Assembly: GCA_022036555.1 (NCBI GenBank)
Contig: CM039129.1
Coordinates: forward strand, 35,990,051 to 36,054,050
Reading direction: 5' to 3'
DNA length: 64,000 nt
Source: Microstegium vimineum
Taxonomy: Eukaryota > Streptophyta > Magnoliopsida > Poales > Poaceae
The position numbers and the translations under genes are program-made. Positions 13,001-24,101 of the stretch are shown piece by piece. Every line of letters starts with the position of its first letter. Within the stretch, counting starts at the first letter, position 1. Below the pieces are notes generated by a model, which worked only from the letters and a program-made list of their open reading frames with translations, had not been told where the DNA came from and ran no database searches.

Positions 13001-13369
13001 GGGCCCATACGCGTGACCACGGGCGACGCGGCGACGGAGAAGAGCGTGAAGGAGGTGTACACAGTCGCCATCGAGACGGTGCCCAGGTCGCCCTCCTGCA
13101 CCACGAGCCACCGCGTGGATCACTGATGAGAACCCCAACACACAGGAGGGATCGGCAGGAAATCCGCAATTGGGAACGAAAGAGGGAGAACCGGCGCCTA
13201 CGGTGTTGACGGAGGTCTGGAGGTTCTGGGCGGCGCTGTAGGCGGAGAAGACGAAGAGGAAGGCTGCAGAAAGGACGTGCGCGTCGGCGGCGTGGCTCCG
13301 ACCGCCGGCCGCCGGCGCGGGCGCGGCGATGAGCGGCGAGGCGGCCTCCTCGTCGCGGTGGGCGTCCAT
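10036..13369 (-). CDS. UNC93-like protein 3 (intact copy)
   Basis: This is a multi-pass membrane protein of the UNC93/MFS-fold family; plant members are linked to ion homeostasis, and the substrate is not evident here. Ten exons on the minus strand join in phase: 13202-13369, 12932-13095, 12022-12085, 11825-11938, 11625-11669, 11176-11411, 10997-11087, 10601-10713, 10395-10518 and 10036-10218, giving 433 residues, near the usual length. The start MDAHRDEEAAS is the first ATG; upstream codons in frame lack one. Marks include FLFVFSAYSAAQNLQ (first membrane helix), GPKRALVVGTSGYVLFI, IIWVGQGTYLTSAALSHAR, GALWGVGDGVLNTQL and LSPSITLQAMLILM. About 11-12 hydrophobic segments are visible. It is convergent with PSF3. 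Two damaged relatives lie upstream on the same strand. It is the only copy with every exon open, so it is inferred to be the functional locus. Confidence 0.92.
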
Positions 13370-16300
13370 GGCTGCGGCCAACTAGGCTACGAGGGGCGGG
13401 GGGTGCGAGAGTCGAGAGTGGAGGGAAGTGAGGGGATCAGCTTCTAGAAGCTCTTATAGTCGAGGGGCCTCCAGGAGGAGGATGTCCGGTGGCCGGCGCG
13501 GGAGCGGAGGAGACGAGACGAGGAAGGCGGCCGGCCCCACTGGGCAGTTGCTCGCTAGTTTTGTCCGTAGCGGCCGCTTGCTGATGATTTCCTGCGCATT
13601 TTGTCCGCGTGTTCTTGTATGTTTCTTGCCGTTTTGCGGATGGATTTATTAAACAAAAAAGGATGCACGTGGCCTCGGGGAAGAGATCCAGATCCCCAAA
13701 ACTTTCCAAGTGGATAGTAGCCTCGCGTTATCCAAGCTAAACAGCAGATATTTTGGATCATTAGACGGCAACCAAGATCTGAAATACTCGCAAAAAGGGT
13801 ATTTTGGATCATTAGACGGCCACCAAGATCTCAAGTCGTCACAAAAAAAATGTGACTTCTTGTGAACTCAATTTTAATCGTCACCAAGAAGTAAGCGGCG
13901 TGGCTAGGGTTTCGGGGATGGTAAGTTTGGGTTTCCATCTTCGGCGATCTTAGAAGGGGGTTTGGGGGGGTGGTGGCGGCCGGTTTGAAGGGCAGTGAGT
14001 GAGGGGGCAGGGATATCACTGAGCGGGTGGCGGGGGACAATTGGTTGGGTGGGACCGCGGAGCCCGTCGGCACCCTACCGTGGGATTAGGGTGGGCTACA
14101 TCCAGGGGTGAAGGTGGGGCGAGGATGAGGAAGGCGGAGCTTGTCGGCACCCTAAGGTTAGTGGAGGGTGGGGCGGAGCGTTGGGCAGGAAGTGGGCCGC
14201 ACGACCGGCGGCGCGACTGCTGCTAGCCAGGACGTCATGGGTTGAGGACGAAGAGCATGTCGGGAGATTGAAGAAGTATGGTGTCTTAACTTGGTCCTAA
14301 TCAAATGCTACATGTAATTTGGATTTTAAGTTTCTTAAAAGTAATTTATTTCAAATGCAACACCCCTCTACAAATGTCCATATCACTATGGACTTAACCG
14401 ATTGAAGTCATTTTCACAAATTTAATACTTTGAAGAGTATAAGAGCATCTCCACCAATCCTCCAATTGCCACGCCCAACAGAAAAAAAAATTATAGTTTT
14501 TTAAGGATTTGGGAGCTCTAACAGTCCTCCAATCTTAGCCCTAGTTAAAAAAAATCACAGCCAAGCAAAATCCGCCCCGAGAGGCCGAGACCTAGACTCA
14601 TCCCTAATATCCGGAGGTGTTGCACATGCAAAGAAAGAAGAGCACACACCCTAGTCGTCTTCCAGCACGAGTCGCCACCGATCACCCAGGTCTTCTCCAT
14701 CAGTGGTGAGTAGCGCCAAGCATAGATTGACCAGGTCTCATTGAGAGAAAAAAAAATAGCTGCAGATTCACTGTTTGCAAGCACCTCCATGCGGGCCCAC
14801 TCGGATGAAAAGCCATGTATCCTAAGTTCATCGTGCGAGTAAAAAGGGTGCTTGACTTGTCTTGGCTTTGTATATGTATAGGCTAAGACAGTAGTTTTGC
14901 AATTTTTCTTTTACATCCTACTATTCCGTTTTCTCCTACAACTTTTATTATCTCTCCTTGACCGACCATAAGAAAGGGTTTCTTACAAACTCTGCAGACT
15001 TTGCAGCACTACGTAGAAGCAGTGGTTTGCACCCGTGTTGGCACTCTCTTGGAGCCTCTGCCAACGTGACGACGTTGACAGTCTCGCCGGCCTTTGCTGC
15101 GCATATCTAAAGCTGCCGTCGTTGGACTCATAGTTAATCACATCCATGCACTTACCAAACTGGATAATATCGTACCGAGTACTGAGACTCATAGCGCCAT
15201 TTGTCAGGTGGCGCGTCTTATCGAATCACGCAAAGCACCCAATAATGCTGACGCGATACCTAGCTCTACTCCAACCGCTTGCACAATTTCACGCACTATT
15301 GCTCGTGTCTGGTTACAATGCATTGCACAATGCTTCTTTGCTCAGAACAGATCTAATATTGTGTTAGCTTAGCTGGTAGTACACCAAAATTTAATCGTCT
15401 TAAACAAGTACAGTTTTGCACAAGTTGGTGCACACACAAAATAATCGCTAATTCTAACGGTCACCCGAGTGTTTAATTTCTTGGCGTCCCACGCTCGATT
15501 TATCAGCCGTCCGATCTCTCTGCTATTGGTCTTGATTTCCATCTAAGGCTGCAGGCCGTAGCTGGCTAGTGCGCACGCGGTAGGAGGTAGGCAAGGCGCT
15601 CAGCAGCACAACGCACCCCGACCACATCTGCCCACCTACGCCTCCGCGCCGGCCTGTTGCTTAGTTACCTATTATTGTTAGTTTATCTAAATTTATTAAA
15701 AAAATTAGATTCAAAGATATTTCTAATAATACTAATTATGTATCATAAAATTAATATTTTAATATATATAATTAGTTAAATTTGTTTTGCAGAAAATAAA
15801 AACGATGTATATTTAGAGACGGAGGAGTAGAACAACAACCTCTAGCTAGACTATGCAATGGACATATATATATATATGGACGTAGATTTATTCTTTTAAT
15901 AGGAAATAAATTACATCTTATTGGACTATATTTTATTATTTTTGTTTTGTTGTAAAGGTTAGTATTTAATTGGTGTAAATTGATTATACAAAATTGAGAA
16001 TCATAATTACTTGAACATTTATCTGATCATATTTTTTTTGTATGTTTTATTTGGTTTCCCTTTAGAATTTTCTAATTTTGGCTTTCATAGAAATAATTTG
16101 ACTATTTTTTGTTTGTTTAATATTTTTTATTATTTAGATTTTTTTTAGTTCACTTGATCTGGATCCAATGGTCATAACAATCAAGTGTTGCAAGGATCAA
16201 TAATACTTGAATTTTGGTTTGGTTTACAACTGGGTGTGTAGGAGCTATCTGACACTTTACATGTGAAACACCCGAGCGCTCGGTAGATAACCTCAAAATA

Positions 16301-16423
16301 AAAGATCCTCATCTTACGGACCTTCTGGAAAGATGTGACCTCAACTTGAACATAAAAGTGACTAGTTCCCTCAAAATTCCAGAATTTAGTACTATGCAAA
16401 AAGAAGATTCCCTATCACATTAA
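13370..16423. other. Intergenic DNA upstream of the UNC93-like gene
   Basis: There is no recognisable gene. A GC-rich patch (13370-13680) is the promoter and leader side of the UNC93-like gene. At 13750-13835 a ~51-bp unit (core TTTTGGATCATTAGACGGC) is present twice in tandem. Another GC-rich patch at 13900-14230 has short open frames without family resemblance. The rest is AT-rich with MITE-like debris. Confidence 0.5.
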
Positions 16424-16630
16424 AATGTCGGCACATACATGAAGTACTAAATGTAGATGAAATCAAAAACTAATTACACAGTTTGGTTGTACTTTGCGAG
16501 ACGAACGTTTTGAGTCTAATTAGTCAATGTTTGGACAATTATTCACAAATACAAACGAAATGCTACAGTGTATTTTACCACCTTTTCACATTCAAAACAA
16601 CCAAACACAAATAAACTGCATAAGTTTATG
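16424..16630. mobile_element. MITE, same family as 18435-18679 (5' part degraded)
   Basis: It contains ACTAATTACACAGTTTGG, the GAGACGAACGTTTTGAG block and AATACAAACGAAATGCTACAG, the core of a very common grass MITE, and ends in ACAACCAAACAC. Its left terminal repeat is not clear. It is non-coding. Confidence 0.55.
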
Positions 16631-18434
16631 CTGGCTTAATTGGGTTATGTTGTATATAATGAAGACTAGACTAATGCAAGCAACAATTAGACCCAGGTGG
16701 CGCTTGGTAGAACCACCAAAGTTTGAGACAAGACAAGATAATTTTGTACTAATTTTTTAAAATCGAACAATCACACGTCTCTTTGTTTGTTTGTAGGGAT
16801 AAGATCATCTCTATTTTATGGCAGGATGGATGGAGATGAAAAGGATGAATGGCGGTGCCAAGGAGGGATGAGTTGGATTAGTAACTTATGTGGGACGAGG
16901 ACGTCTTGGATCTTAGAGAAATATTCCCTATAGGGATGATTCCATCCTAGCCACGCCTTAACCAAACACCCGTAAAGATGAAACTGCATTGTTTGTGTCC
17001 TTTAAACCAAATGCTACATATGATTAAGATTGCAACTAGATTCAAACACTTGAATCCTACATAGCGTAGACTTGTTCTAGTTATGTATTAGGTCCTAAAT
17101 GCCTAATAAGAGACATTAACTCAAACTTTTCACGGATTTTTGTATGTTAATCCTACATATCGTGGACTGAATGCTATTGCTATCTAGATGAGCAATTTAG
17201 TGATTAACATACCAAAGTATAATTGGGTCATTTATTTGCCAAGTATAATACATGAGGAAAAATGATGATGAATATGTCACCAAAAATAGTGTGATGCACA
17301 TATATAGTGCATGAGGAAAATGATAATGAATATGGCACCCAAACATAATGTCATGTTATTATAGTCCATATATAATCTATCCAAGCATGCATCATCAACC
17401 CATCTAAGGCATCCATACATTTATTTATTGAAACCAAATCACACAACCTATACAAAACATTAAGCCATCCAATTCATCGAAGCCCTAATCCATCCAAGCA
17501 TGTGTCCCATCCCCAATCCATCATCTTAGACAATTATTTACCAATGCCAAATCAAAGTCAGTCCATCCATTTATCTATTTATCAAGAAAAAATCCATCAA
17601 TGCTTTCTAGGGTTCAAGAAGGGAAAGCCTAGCATGGAAATGATAGGTGGCACATGCTTGGGGATCTAGAGAATCTGATACTACAATCCACGCCACACCT
17701 AGGTAGGAGCATCAGGTGATACCCATACCATCCTCAGGGAAAGGAAAGAAGAAGAGGTGCCCACGCTCATGGACTGCTTCCTGTAGAACCAAAGGTCACT
17801 ATTGGGGAAGAATCCAACATGGATAGATGTCACTGGGGCAAAGGTGGTGCGCATGCATTTGTGGTAGATAGTGGAGACACTAGGACATGAGCTCACGACT
17901 AGGGTTTATTTGTTTTAAGATGGTGGATGAGAGAATGGATAGGCATTTTACATGTGTGTCAAGTAAAAAAAGCAGCGGACAAAGATATATGTATGTCTCT
18001 ATTGAGCCAATTACGGCTTCATTTGGTTGAGCCGGGATTGGCAAAGATTGTGGGCGATCCTCGTGGATCACCTCAGATTAGAGAGAATGCTGGACCACCA
18101 GAAAAAATGGGTGTTTGGTTCAGCCCGATTGTGTTTGTATCTTGATCCATCCCGGTGAATTCTCGTCTCCCTATCCCGGGAATGAACCCTATGTCCAAAG
18201 GTGTGGATGACATATTCACACGTTCCTTCTGTAATGTTTTCAAAATATGACTGCTTTAAAAACTAGGACATGAAACTTCTATTGAAAATGAGCTTACTTT
18301 TGCCCATGTCACTTTTTTAAGTTTTCGCCTAATGGATTCAATAATAATATGCTATTTGGGTCAATCACTTTTTTCTAGAGAAAGTCCAAATTACTCCCTC
18401 CAAATTTAGTTTATGCCCAGAACAACATAAACTA
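16631..18434. other. Intergenic DNA, no gene recognised
   Basis: The stretch is AT-rich with CATCCAT/ATCCATCC-rich sequence around 17380-17600 and a repeated TGCATGAGGAAAA-type word near 17250-17320. No frame matches a known family. Confidence 0.45.
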
Positions 18435-18679
18435 GCCTTGTTTAGATGCCTTCAAAATTTTAAAATTTTACAAAATTCTTTATCACATCAAATCTTTGGA
18501 CACATGCATAGATCATTAGATATAGATAAAAAAGAATAACTAATTACATAGTTTGCTTTTAATTTGTAAGACGGATTTTTTGAACCTATTTACTACGTGG
18601 TTGAACAATAATTACCAAATACAAATAAAAGTGCTACAATGTCATTTTTTTTAAAAAACAAATTGCATCTAAACAAGGG
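18435..18679. mobile_element. MITE with CCTTGTTTAGATGC terminal repeats
   Basis: CCTTGTTTAGATGC at the left is matched by GCATCTAAACAAGG at the right, a 14-base perfect inverted repeat. The internal TAATTACATAGTTTG...TACAAATAAAAGTGCTACA core is shared with 16424-16630. It is about 245 bp and non-coding. Confidence 0.75.
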
Positions 18680-19887
18680 GTGACTCCTCGAAACTAGTCA
18701 ATCGGTTCCGCATTTAGTTTGACCGCTTAACAAGATTTGTTTTTTCTTTTGATTCTTAAAGTTCAATTTGATTTTTTCTTTGGAATTTTCTGAGATGATA
18801 GACATCACATTTTTATGTTAAAAAATACATATAGTTTGTAATGCCCCCAAAGTTTAAACGACTCCGATCCGCTCTAACGCTCTAGGTACTGAGTGAACCA
18901 TATATTACCACCAATTTGTGTATGCTTTCGCTCTCAGTATATATAAAAGGTGAATTGGGATTAGTGATACGAAGTATTGAAGTCTTATATGTTGATCTAA
19001 TCAAGGTGGAACTATAACCCTCCTGATCTCACATCAACATAAATTAATGGTCATGTTTGGCTGATGGTTTGTTGTGAGAGAAAAATATTAAACTATTCTA
19101 ATAAGTTTAAGTGAATAGAGCCAATATAAACTAGATGGGTGTCATGTAAACCTCTCAAAGGACTTAACGACTTCGTCAGTCCAGCACAGTTTTAACTGAA
19201 TTTTACAGTTATGGATGTCATTATTTATGCTCGGTAAAACGACAGGGTTGGTTTTAGTCACTCCCTAACCAACCCAAAGAAACTTGAACTGCCCAATGTT
19301 TGCCGGGTTTGCATCACCACACCCCTCAAATATTCACAGCAGTACATTTTTTCCTCTCGGTGTCAAGAAGTAGAACTAGCATCAGATGTCCGTTGGTTTC
19401 AACATCTTAAAACAGTGCACCTTCCTTGATGTCCCCGAAAAGAAATTGCATCCAAGATCCGGGTAAAATTGGCATCGGCGCTCCCAACTTCTTTTCCACT
19501 GCTTAAGACGGCCATAAAACTTTTGCATCTACCACGTGCGCCTCTCCCCTGTTTTTCTTCTAGGACGACACCTCGTCCCCTAGCTATCGAGACATGGATG
19601 AAATGCGTGTCAGGATTCCTGACACTGTTATCGCCAAGATTCATCTAGTACTTTATTAAAAAAAAGATTCATCTAGTACTACACTGCTACAGGCACTAGA
19701 CCGACGAATGACTGAATTCAGATGCTAATGCTATGATACAACGCAACTAGGAGTATCTCAATTCTCAGATTCCCAGGATGGGGACGGGGAAAGTGAACCC
19801 CGATCAGCGGCGCTGTTGCCGCATTGCAGTTGCAGAGGAAGGAACGGAGAGGGAGGCGGGAGGCACGGCACGTGCGAGCTTGCTTAC
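18680..19887. other. Intergenic DNA, no gene recognised
   Basis: It contains half of a hAT-type MITE near 19050-19130 (GTTTGGCTGATGGTTTG, then AAGTTTAAGTGAAT). The region was searched by eye for the missing exons of the UNC93 fragment just upstream; the exon-3 opening seen in the other copies is absent. Confidence 0.5.
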
Positions 19888-20331
19888 CAGGAGGGTGCGA
19901 GGTTGGCGGCGATGAAGAGGAAGTAGCCGGAGGTGCCGACGACGAGCGCGCGCCTGGACCCCATCCACCGCACCACCGCGGAGCCCACCGCCGAGAACGC
20001 CGTGAAGGACGTGTAGAGCACGCCCAGCGAGATGTCGCCCAGGTTCTCGTCCTGCGACAGCACGGCCGCCCCAAAGCCAAGGATGATGATGAGTTGAGGA
20101 CGCGAGCAGAAGCGGCTGGTTGGGTTGGGCGCGTACCGTGTTCACGGTGCTCTGGAGGTTCTGTGCGGCGTGGTAGGCGAGGAAGACGAAGAGGAAGGCG
20201 GAGCTCAGCAGGTGCACGTCGCGGGGCGTCCCCGTCCCGGACGCGCGGCGGGCGCCGGAGCCGGGGACCAGGGGCGCGGCCTCCTCGACGTCGCCGGCGG
20301 CCGCCACGAGCTCGGCGTCGGCTCCCGCCAT
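19888..20331 (-). pseudogene. UNC93-like 5' fragment: exons 1 and 2 only
   Basis: Exon 1 (20137-20331, 65 codons) starts MAGADAELVAAAGDVEEAA and holds the first membrane helix FLFVFLAYHAAQNLQSTVN. Exon 2 (19888-20051) reads DENLGDISLGVLYTSF... to ANLAPSW. Exon 2 is 164 nt with the same phases as in the two neighbouring copies and keeps a GT donor (GTAAGC). Exons 3-10 are missing from the next 6 kb. If the donor is not used, the codon after the final TGG is TAA, giving about 120 residues. Its sequence differs clearly from the other two copies (ENLGDISLG against GDLGTVS), so it is an older paralogue that has lost its 3' part, not a recent partial duplicate. Expression is unknown. Confidence 0.8.
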
Positions 20332-21615
20332 GGAGGTGTTGGGGAGAGGCAGCAGGCGAAATTGTGGGGGGAGGAGGTGGGTGGGCAGGGCAGGTGGCGT
20401 GCTCTCTGCGCTCTGCGGTATGCCGTCCGCCCAGCGCCCCAGGCCCCCAGCCCAAGTGGTTGTTCTGCTGGTTTTCTTCGTGCTTGTGAATTGGGGAACC
20501 GGACGACGACGACGACAACGGGAGGATGCCGGCCGCGATTAGAAATTCTTTTTTATATATTTTTATAAGTCACAGCCGCTGATACGGGACGATAGTTTGC
20601 GTGAATTAAAATGTTGCAAATTGTTAAATGCAAATGCATTACGTTACTCTATGAGTCTATGACACGGCAACGAAAACTTCATTCCATCTGTAAAGTAAAT
20701 TTAAATTTTGACTCGTCACATACTCACATTGCCGCCCGACGCCCGAGCAGTAACGTGAACTTAAATCGACGCCCGAGTAAATTTAAATCGACAAGTAATG
20801 TGAACTTTTTTTTTTTGCCGCTTCTACGGCATGTGTTTGAGGCTGTGAGGGAAACTGCCATTCCTATTCTCCTCATTTTCACTCATGTTTCTCCGGGTCA
20901 CATGTTCATGACATTCTTATTTGAAAAAGAAACGACAGTAAAGTGCAAAGATAGTCCTAAAAAATGTTCCGGATTTAATTTAGACCAAACTTTAAATTGC
21001 GAGAGAAAAATGAGAAAGACACCATTATAGGTGAATGACAGGTTCCTGCTTCCAGATTACATTAAAATTATTATTTTCCATTGGCTGCCACATGTGGCCA
21101 AACAAAAACAACGATATGAATGGTGAAAAAGAAAGGGGACTAGTAAGCATGTCACCCACTCACCGTCAGCACTCATTAGACAGTTTTGGAGCTCAACGAA
21201 CCAATGAGTGAGTTGGCAGATGCATGTTACTCGGAAAAATATTAATTCATGATTCATCAAGTCATCCCTTGAAAGAAAACATTCCCGAATGCGGAGTTGC
21301 TAGTGATTATAGAACCACAGCTTGTGATCCTCATTGCCTATATATACACTTCTTTGGACTAAGAAATCCATGTATTTTTCAAAATTACCCAACTCAATCA
21401 AAGCACCACATCTTATCAACCCAATATGGAGCCTTTTCGTTTTCCCCATCTTGTCACCCGCTATAACGTAACTTGGATTGAGCACTTCGCTACATGTCAG
21501 CAGGGTGATGAAAGACGATGTCACAACTCACACATATCAGCTATGGAAGACTGTATGAGGCACTCCCATGCTGCTGATAACACTGGCCAAAGACAAAAGG
21601 ACGGGCATCACTTGC
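20332..21615. other. Spacer between UNC93 fragment and damaged UNC93 copy
   Basis: There is a GC-rich 200-bp leader/promoter side of the fragment (20332-20540), then AT-rich DNA and the 3' flank of the next UNC93 copy. No other gene was recognised. Confidence 0.5.
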
Positions 21616-22559
21616 TCAGGATCTGACGGTCGGTGACTTTTTTATGACAATTGTGAGGAACAGGAATGCGCCACAAGAGATGAAGAGGGCGGTGGTCATT
21701 AGGATGAGCATGGCCTGTAGCGTGATGCTTGGGCTCAGGAAGAAGATGATGGCAACGGCAGCGCATTCCCAGACCTTGAACTGTGCAAAGGCAGCCTCCT
21801 GCGTTTGCCACATTATGAAACTTAGGTATTTGTTGAAGACATCGCAAATGAAATTACAAATCATTATGTTCCAAATGTTGATAGAGAGAAAATCTTAAGA
21901 CAGAAAATGAGATCATGATATCAATTACCTTGGCGTCTTCGAACAGCAATCCGAGAACTGTGTTTAGTACTGTATTCAACATTCCATCACCAACACCCCA
22001 TAAGGCACCTATGAGTAGCGGAGCTGCTGCGCCAAGCACTCCAACATTTGGGCTGCAGGATGACAACGATGAGTGCACCAAAATAGCAGTGACAAGCACA
22101 GCTACCCCAGAACATTTTAAAGAAACCAAACCTGTAAAACAGAAGCAACCAGAATAGGACTACAGCCTGGACAACAGCTCCAATTGACACTATGAATGTA
22201 GCGGAATAAAGTCCGGAGGTCAAACATCCAGTAACCAATGCACACTGAAATGTCAGTCATGCTCCAACGGTCAGCTAATAACATGCAGAGGGATTTCTTT
22301 ATTGATTTATAGAGTGTGGGTTTTTAGGTTTTAGATAACTGTAGAATAAGGTATATGTATCAGTCGCTAGTGTGACTAGTCACTAACACACTTCAAGTTT
22401 TCAACAACTCCTGGCTATAATAGCCACATCAGGAGTCTTGGCAAATGAAAATAGAAATGGCTTTTGCTACGGTACTCCGGAATGAATATGGCTTTTGCTA
22501 AGAGGTAATAGTATTTATTGAATTTTTATTTTATAAAAATAGGTTGCCGCCGTCGACGA

Positions 22560-23360
22560 AGGAGTAGTCTTTCAACGACGTTAGCGGGGCAGTTCGTGGC
22601 GGCGGAGCCTCCCTCGGGCTGCGTCGTCCAGGCGGCAGCGCGTACGGAGCGTCGAGTAGCGGTGTCAAGGCGACGTACGACGCGTCCGGCAGCGGGGGCG
22701 TCCGGCGGCGGAGCCTACGGATGGCTGCGGCGGCGTCGCCGTGGTCCGGCGGTGCCGAGCGGGGCAGTTCGTGGCGGCGGAGCCTCCCTCGGGCTGCGTC
22801 GTCCAGGCGGCAGCGCGTACGGAGCGTCGAGTGGCGGCGTCAAGGCGACCAGCAGCATGGGCGTCCGGCGGCGGAGCCTCCGGATGGCTGCGGCGGCGTC
22901 GCCGTGGTCCGGCGGTGCCGAGCGGGGCAGTTCGTGGCGGCGGAGCCTCCCTCGGGCTGCGTCGTCCAGGCGGCAGCGCGTACGGAGCGTCGAGTGGCGG
23001 CGTCAAGGCGACCAGCAGCATGGGCGTCCGGCGGCGGAGCCTCCGGATGGCTGCGGCAGCGTCGCCGTGGTCCGGCGGTGCCGAGCGGGGCAGTTCGTGG
23101 CAGTGGTGTCTCCCTCGGGCTGCGTCGTCCAGGAGGCAGCGCGTACGGAGCGTCGAGTGGCGGCGTCAAAGCGACGTACGACGCGTCCAGCAGCGGGGGC
23201 GTCCGGCGGCGGTGCCTTCCTCGGGCTACGTCGTTCAGGCGGCATCGCGTACGGAGCGTCGAGTGGCGGCGTCAAAGCGACGTACGACGCGTCCAACAGC
23301 AGGGGCGTCCGGCGACGGAGCCTCCGGATGGCTGCGGCGGCGTCATTACCGGCCGCATGG
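22560..23360. repeat. GC-rich minisatellite, ~163-175 bp unit, four copies plus partials
   Basis: The word GGGGCAGTTCGTGGC starts at 22586, 22761, 22924 and 23087, giving spacings of 175, 163 and 163 bp. Each unit also carries GGCAGCGCGTACGGAGCGTC and GGATGGCTGCGGC. Degraded partial units follow to about 23360. Some units have an extra ~12 bp (GACGTACGACGCGTCC). The block lies in intron 7 of the damaged UNC93 copy and is far richer in GC than its flanks. Long open frames exist on both strands but reflect scarce A/T; no protein family is recognised. Confidence 0.85.
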
Positions 23361-24101
23361 TGTTTTATTTTTTGTTTTTTTATTCATTAATTTATTTAGT
23401 AAATTATTAAGTTTAGAAAAATCAACGGTCCAGATTTGATTTAAGATATTACTCCTTAAGGTAACCGGAGCACCTGAGCATTGACCAATAGAAATATAGA
23501 GTACATCAAGAAATGGTACGAGGAATTTACAATATTTCTTAACATTTTGGCGGGTGAGGGGATAAGATAACTAATTCAGTAATCAGGGCGTTGTTATTTC
23601 ACCTACAATTGCATCCGCAGCACCATAGATTGCCATAGCTCCACCAACTCCAGATATGCTAAGGACAGGTTTTACAATACTCTTTGTGAATACAGCCCTT
23701 CAGAAGAATCCACGATATTTTTCTTTAAAGAATAACATATATAGTAAGAAGGAACCTATGTTGATAACCAAATTGGTTACTTACCAGACAAACGCATGTT
23801 GCAGACCTATATATACCATAAGAGGGGTAATAAGAAGAATCCTTTGGTCCTTGAGAGGGGCAACAATATACTTCAACATCGCCCCAAACGAGGAGTGGAC
23901 CGGATCATTATTTTCTTTCTCACTCTCTTTTGGAGAGAAAACACATTAATACAATGCCCACAATCATGCAGCCAAGAAATACAACAAATAACACATTTTC
24001 CCCCAGGACACTTCCCCCATCCTGAAGTCATATGAGAGAATCAAGGGTCAGGAAAAAATGACAATTTAAATGTAAATGTATATCACACAAAGCAGCCCAA
24101 G

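Noticed and set aside
13370..13381. UNC93-like start 12 bases further upstream
   Set aside because: The in-frame codon there is TTG; the first ATG at 13369 matches the MD-H-RDEE start of the paralogue.
14041..14226. Gly/Arg-rich 61-codon open frame
   Set aside because: It is a short frame in a GC-rich patch with no family resemblance or start context.
22518..23439. Long open frames (229-290 codons) across the GC-rich block as protein-coding genes
   Set aside because: They run in all three forward frames and also in reverse, are Arg/Gly/Ala/Ser low-complexity, and follow from tandem repetition with few A/T bases.
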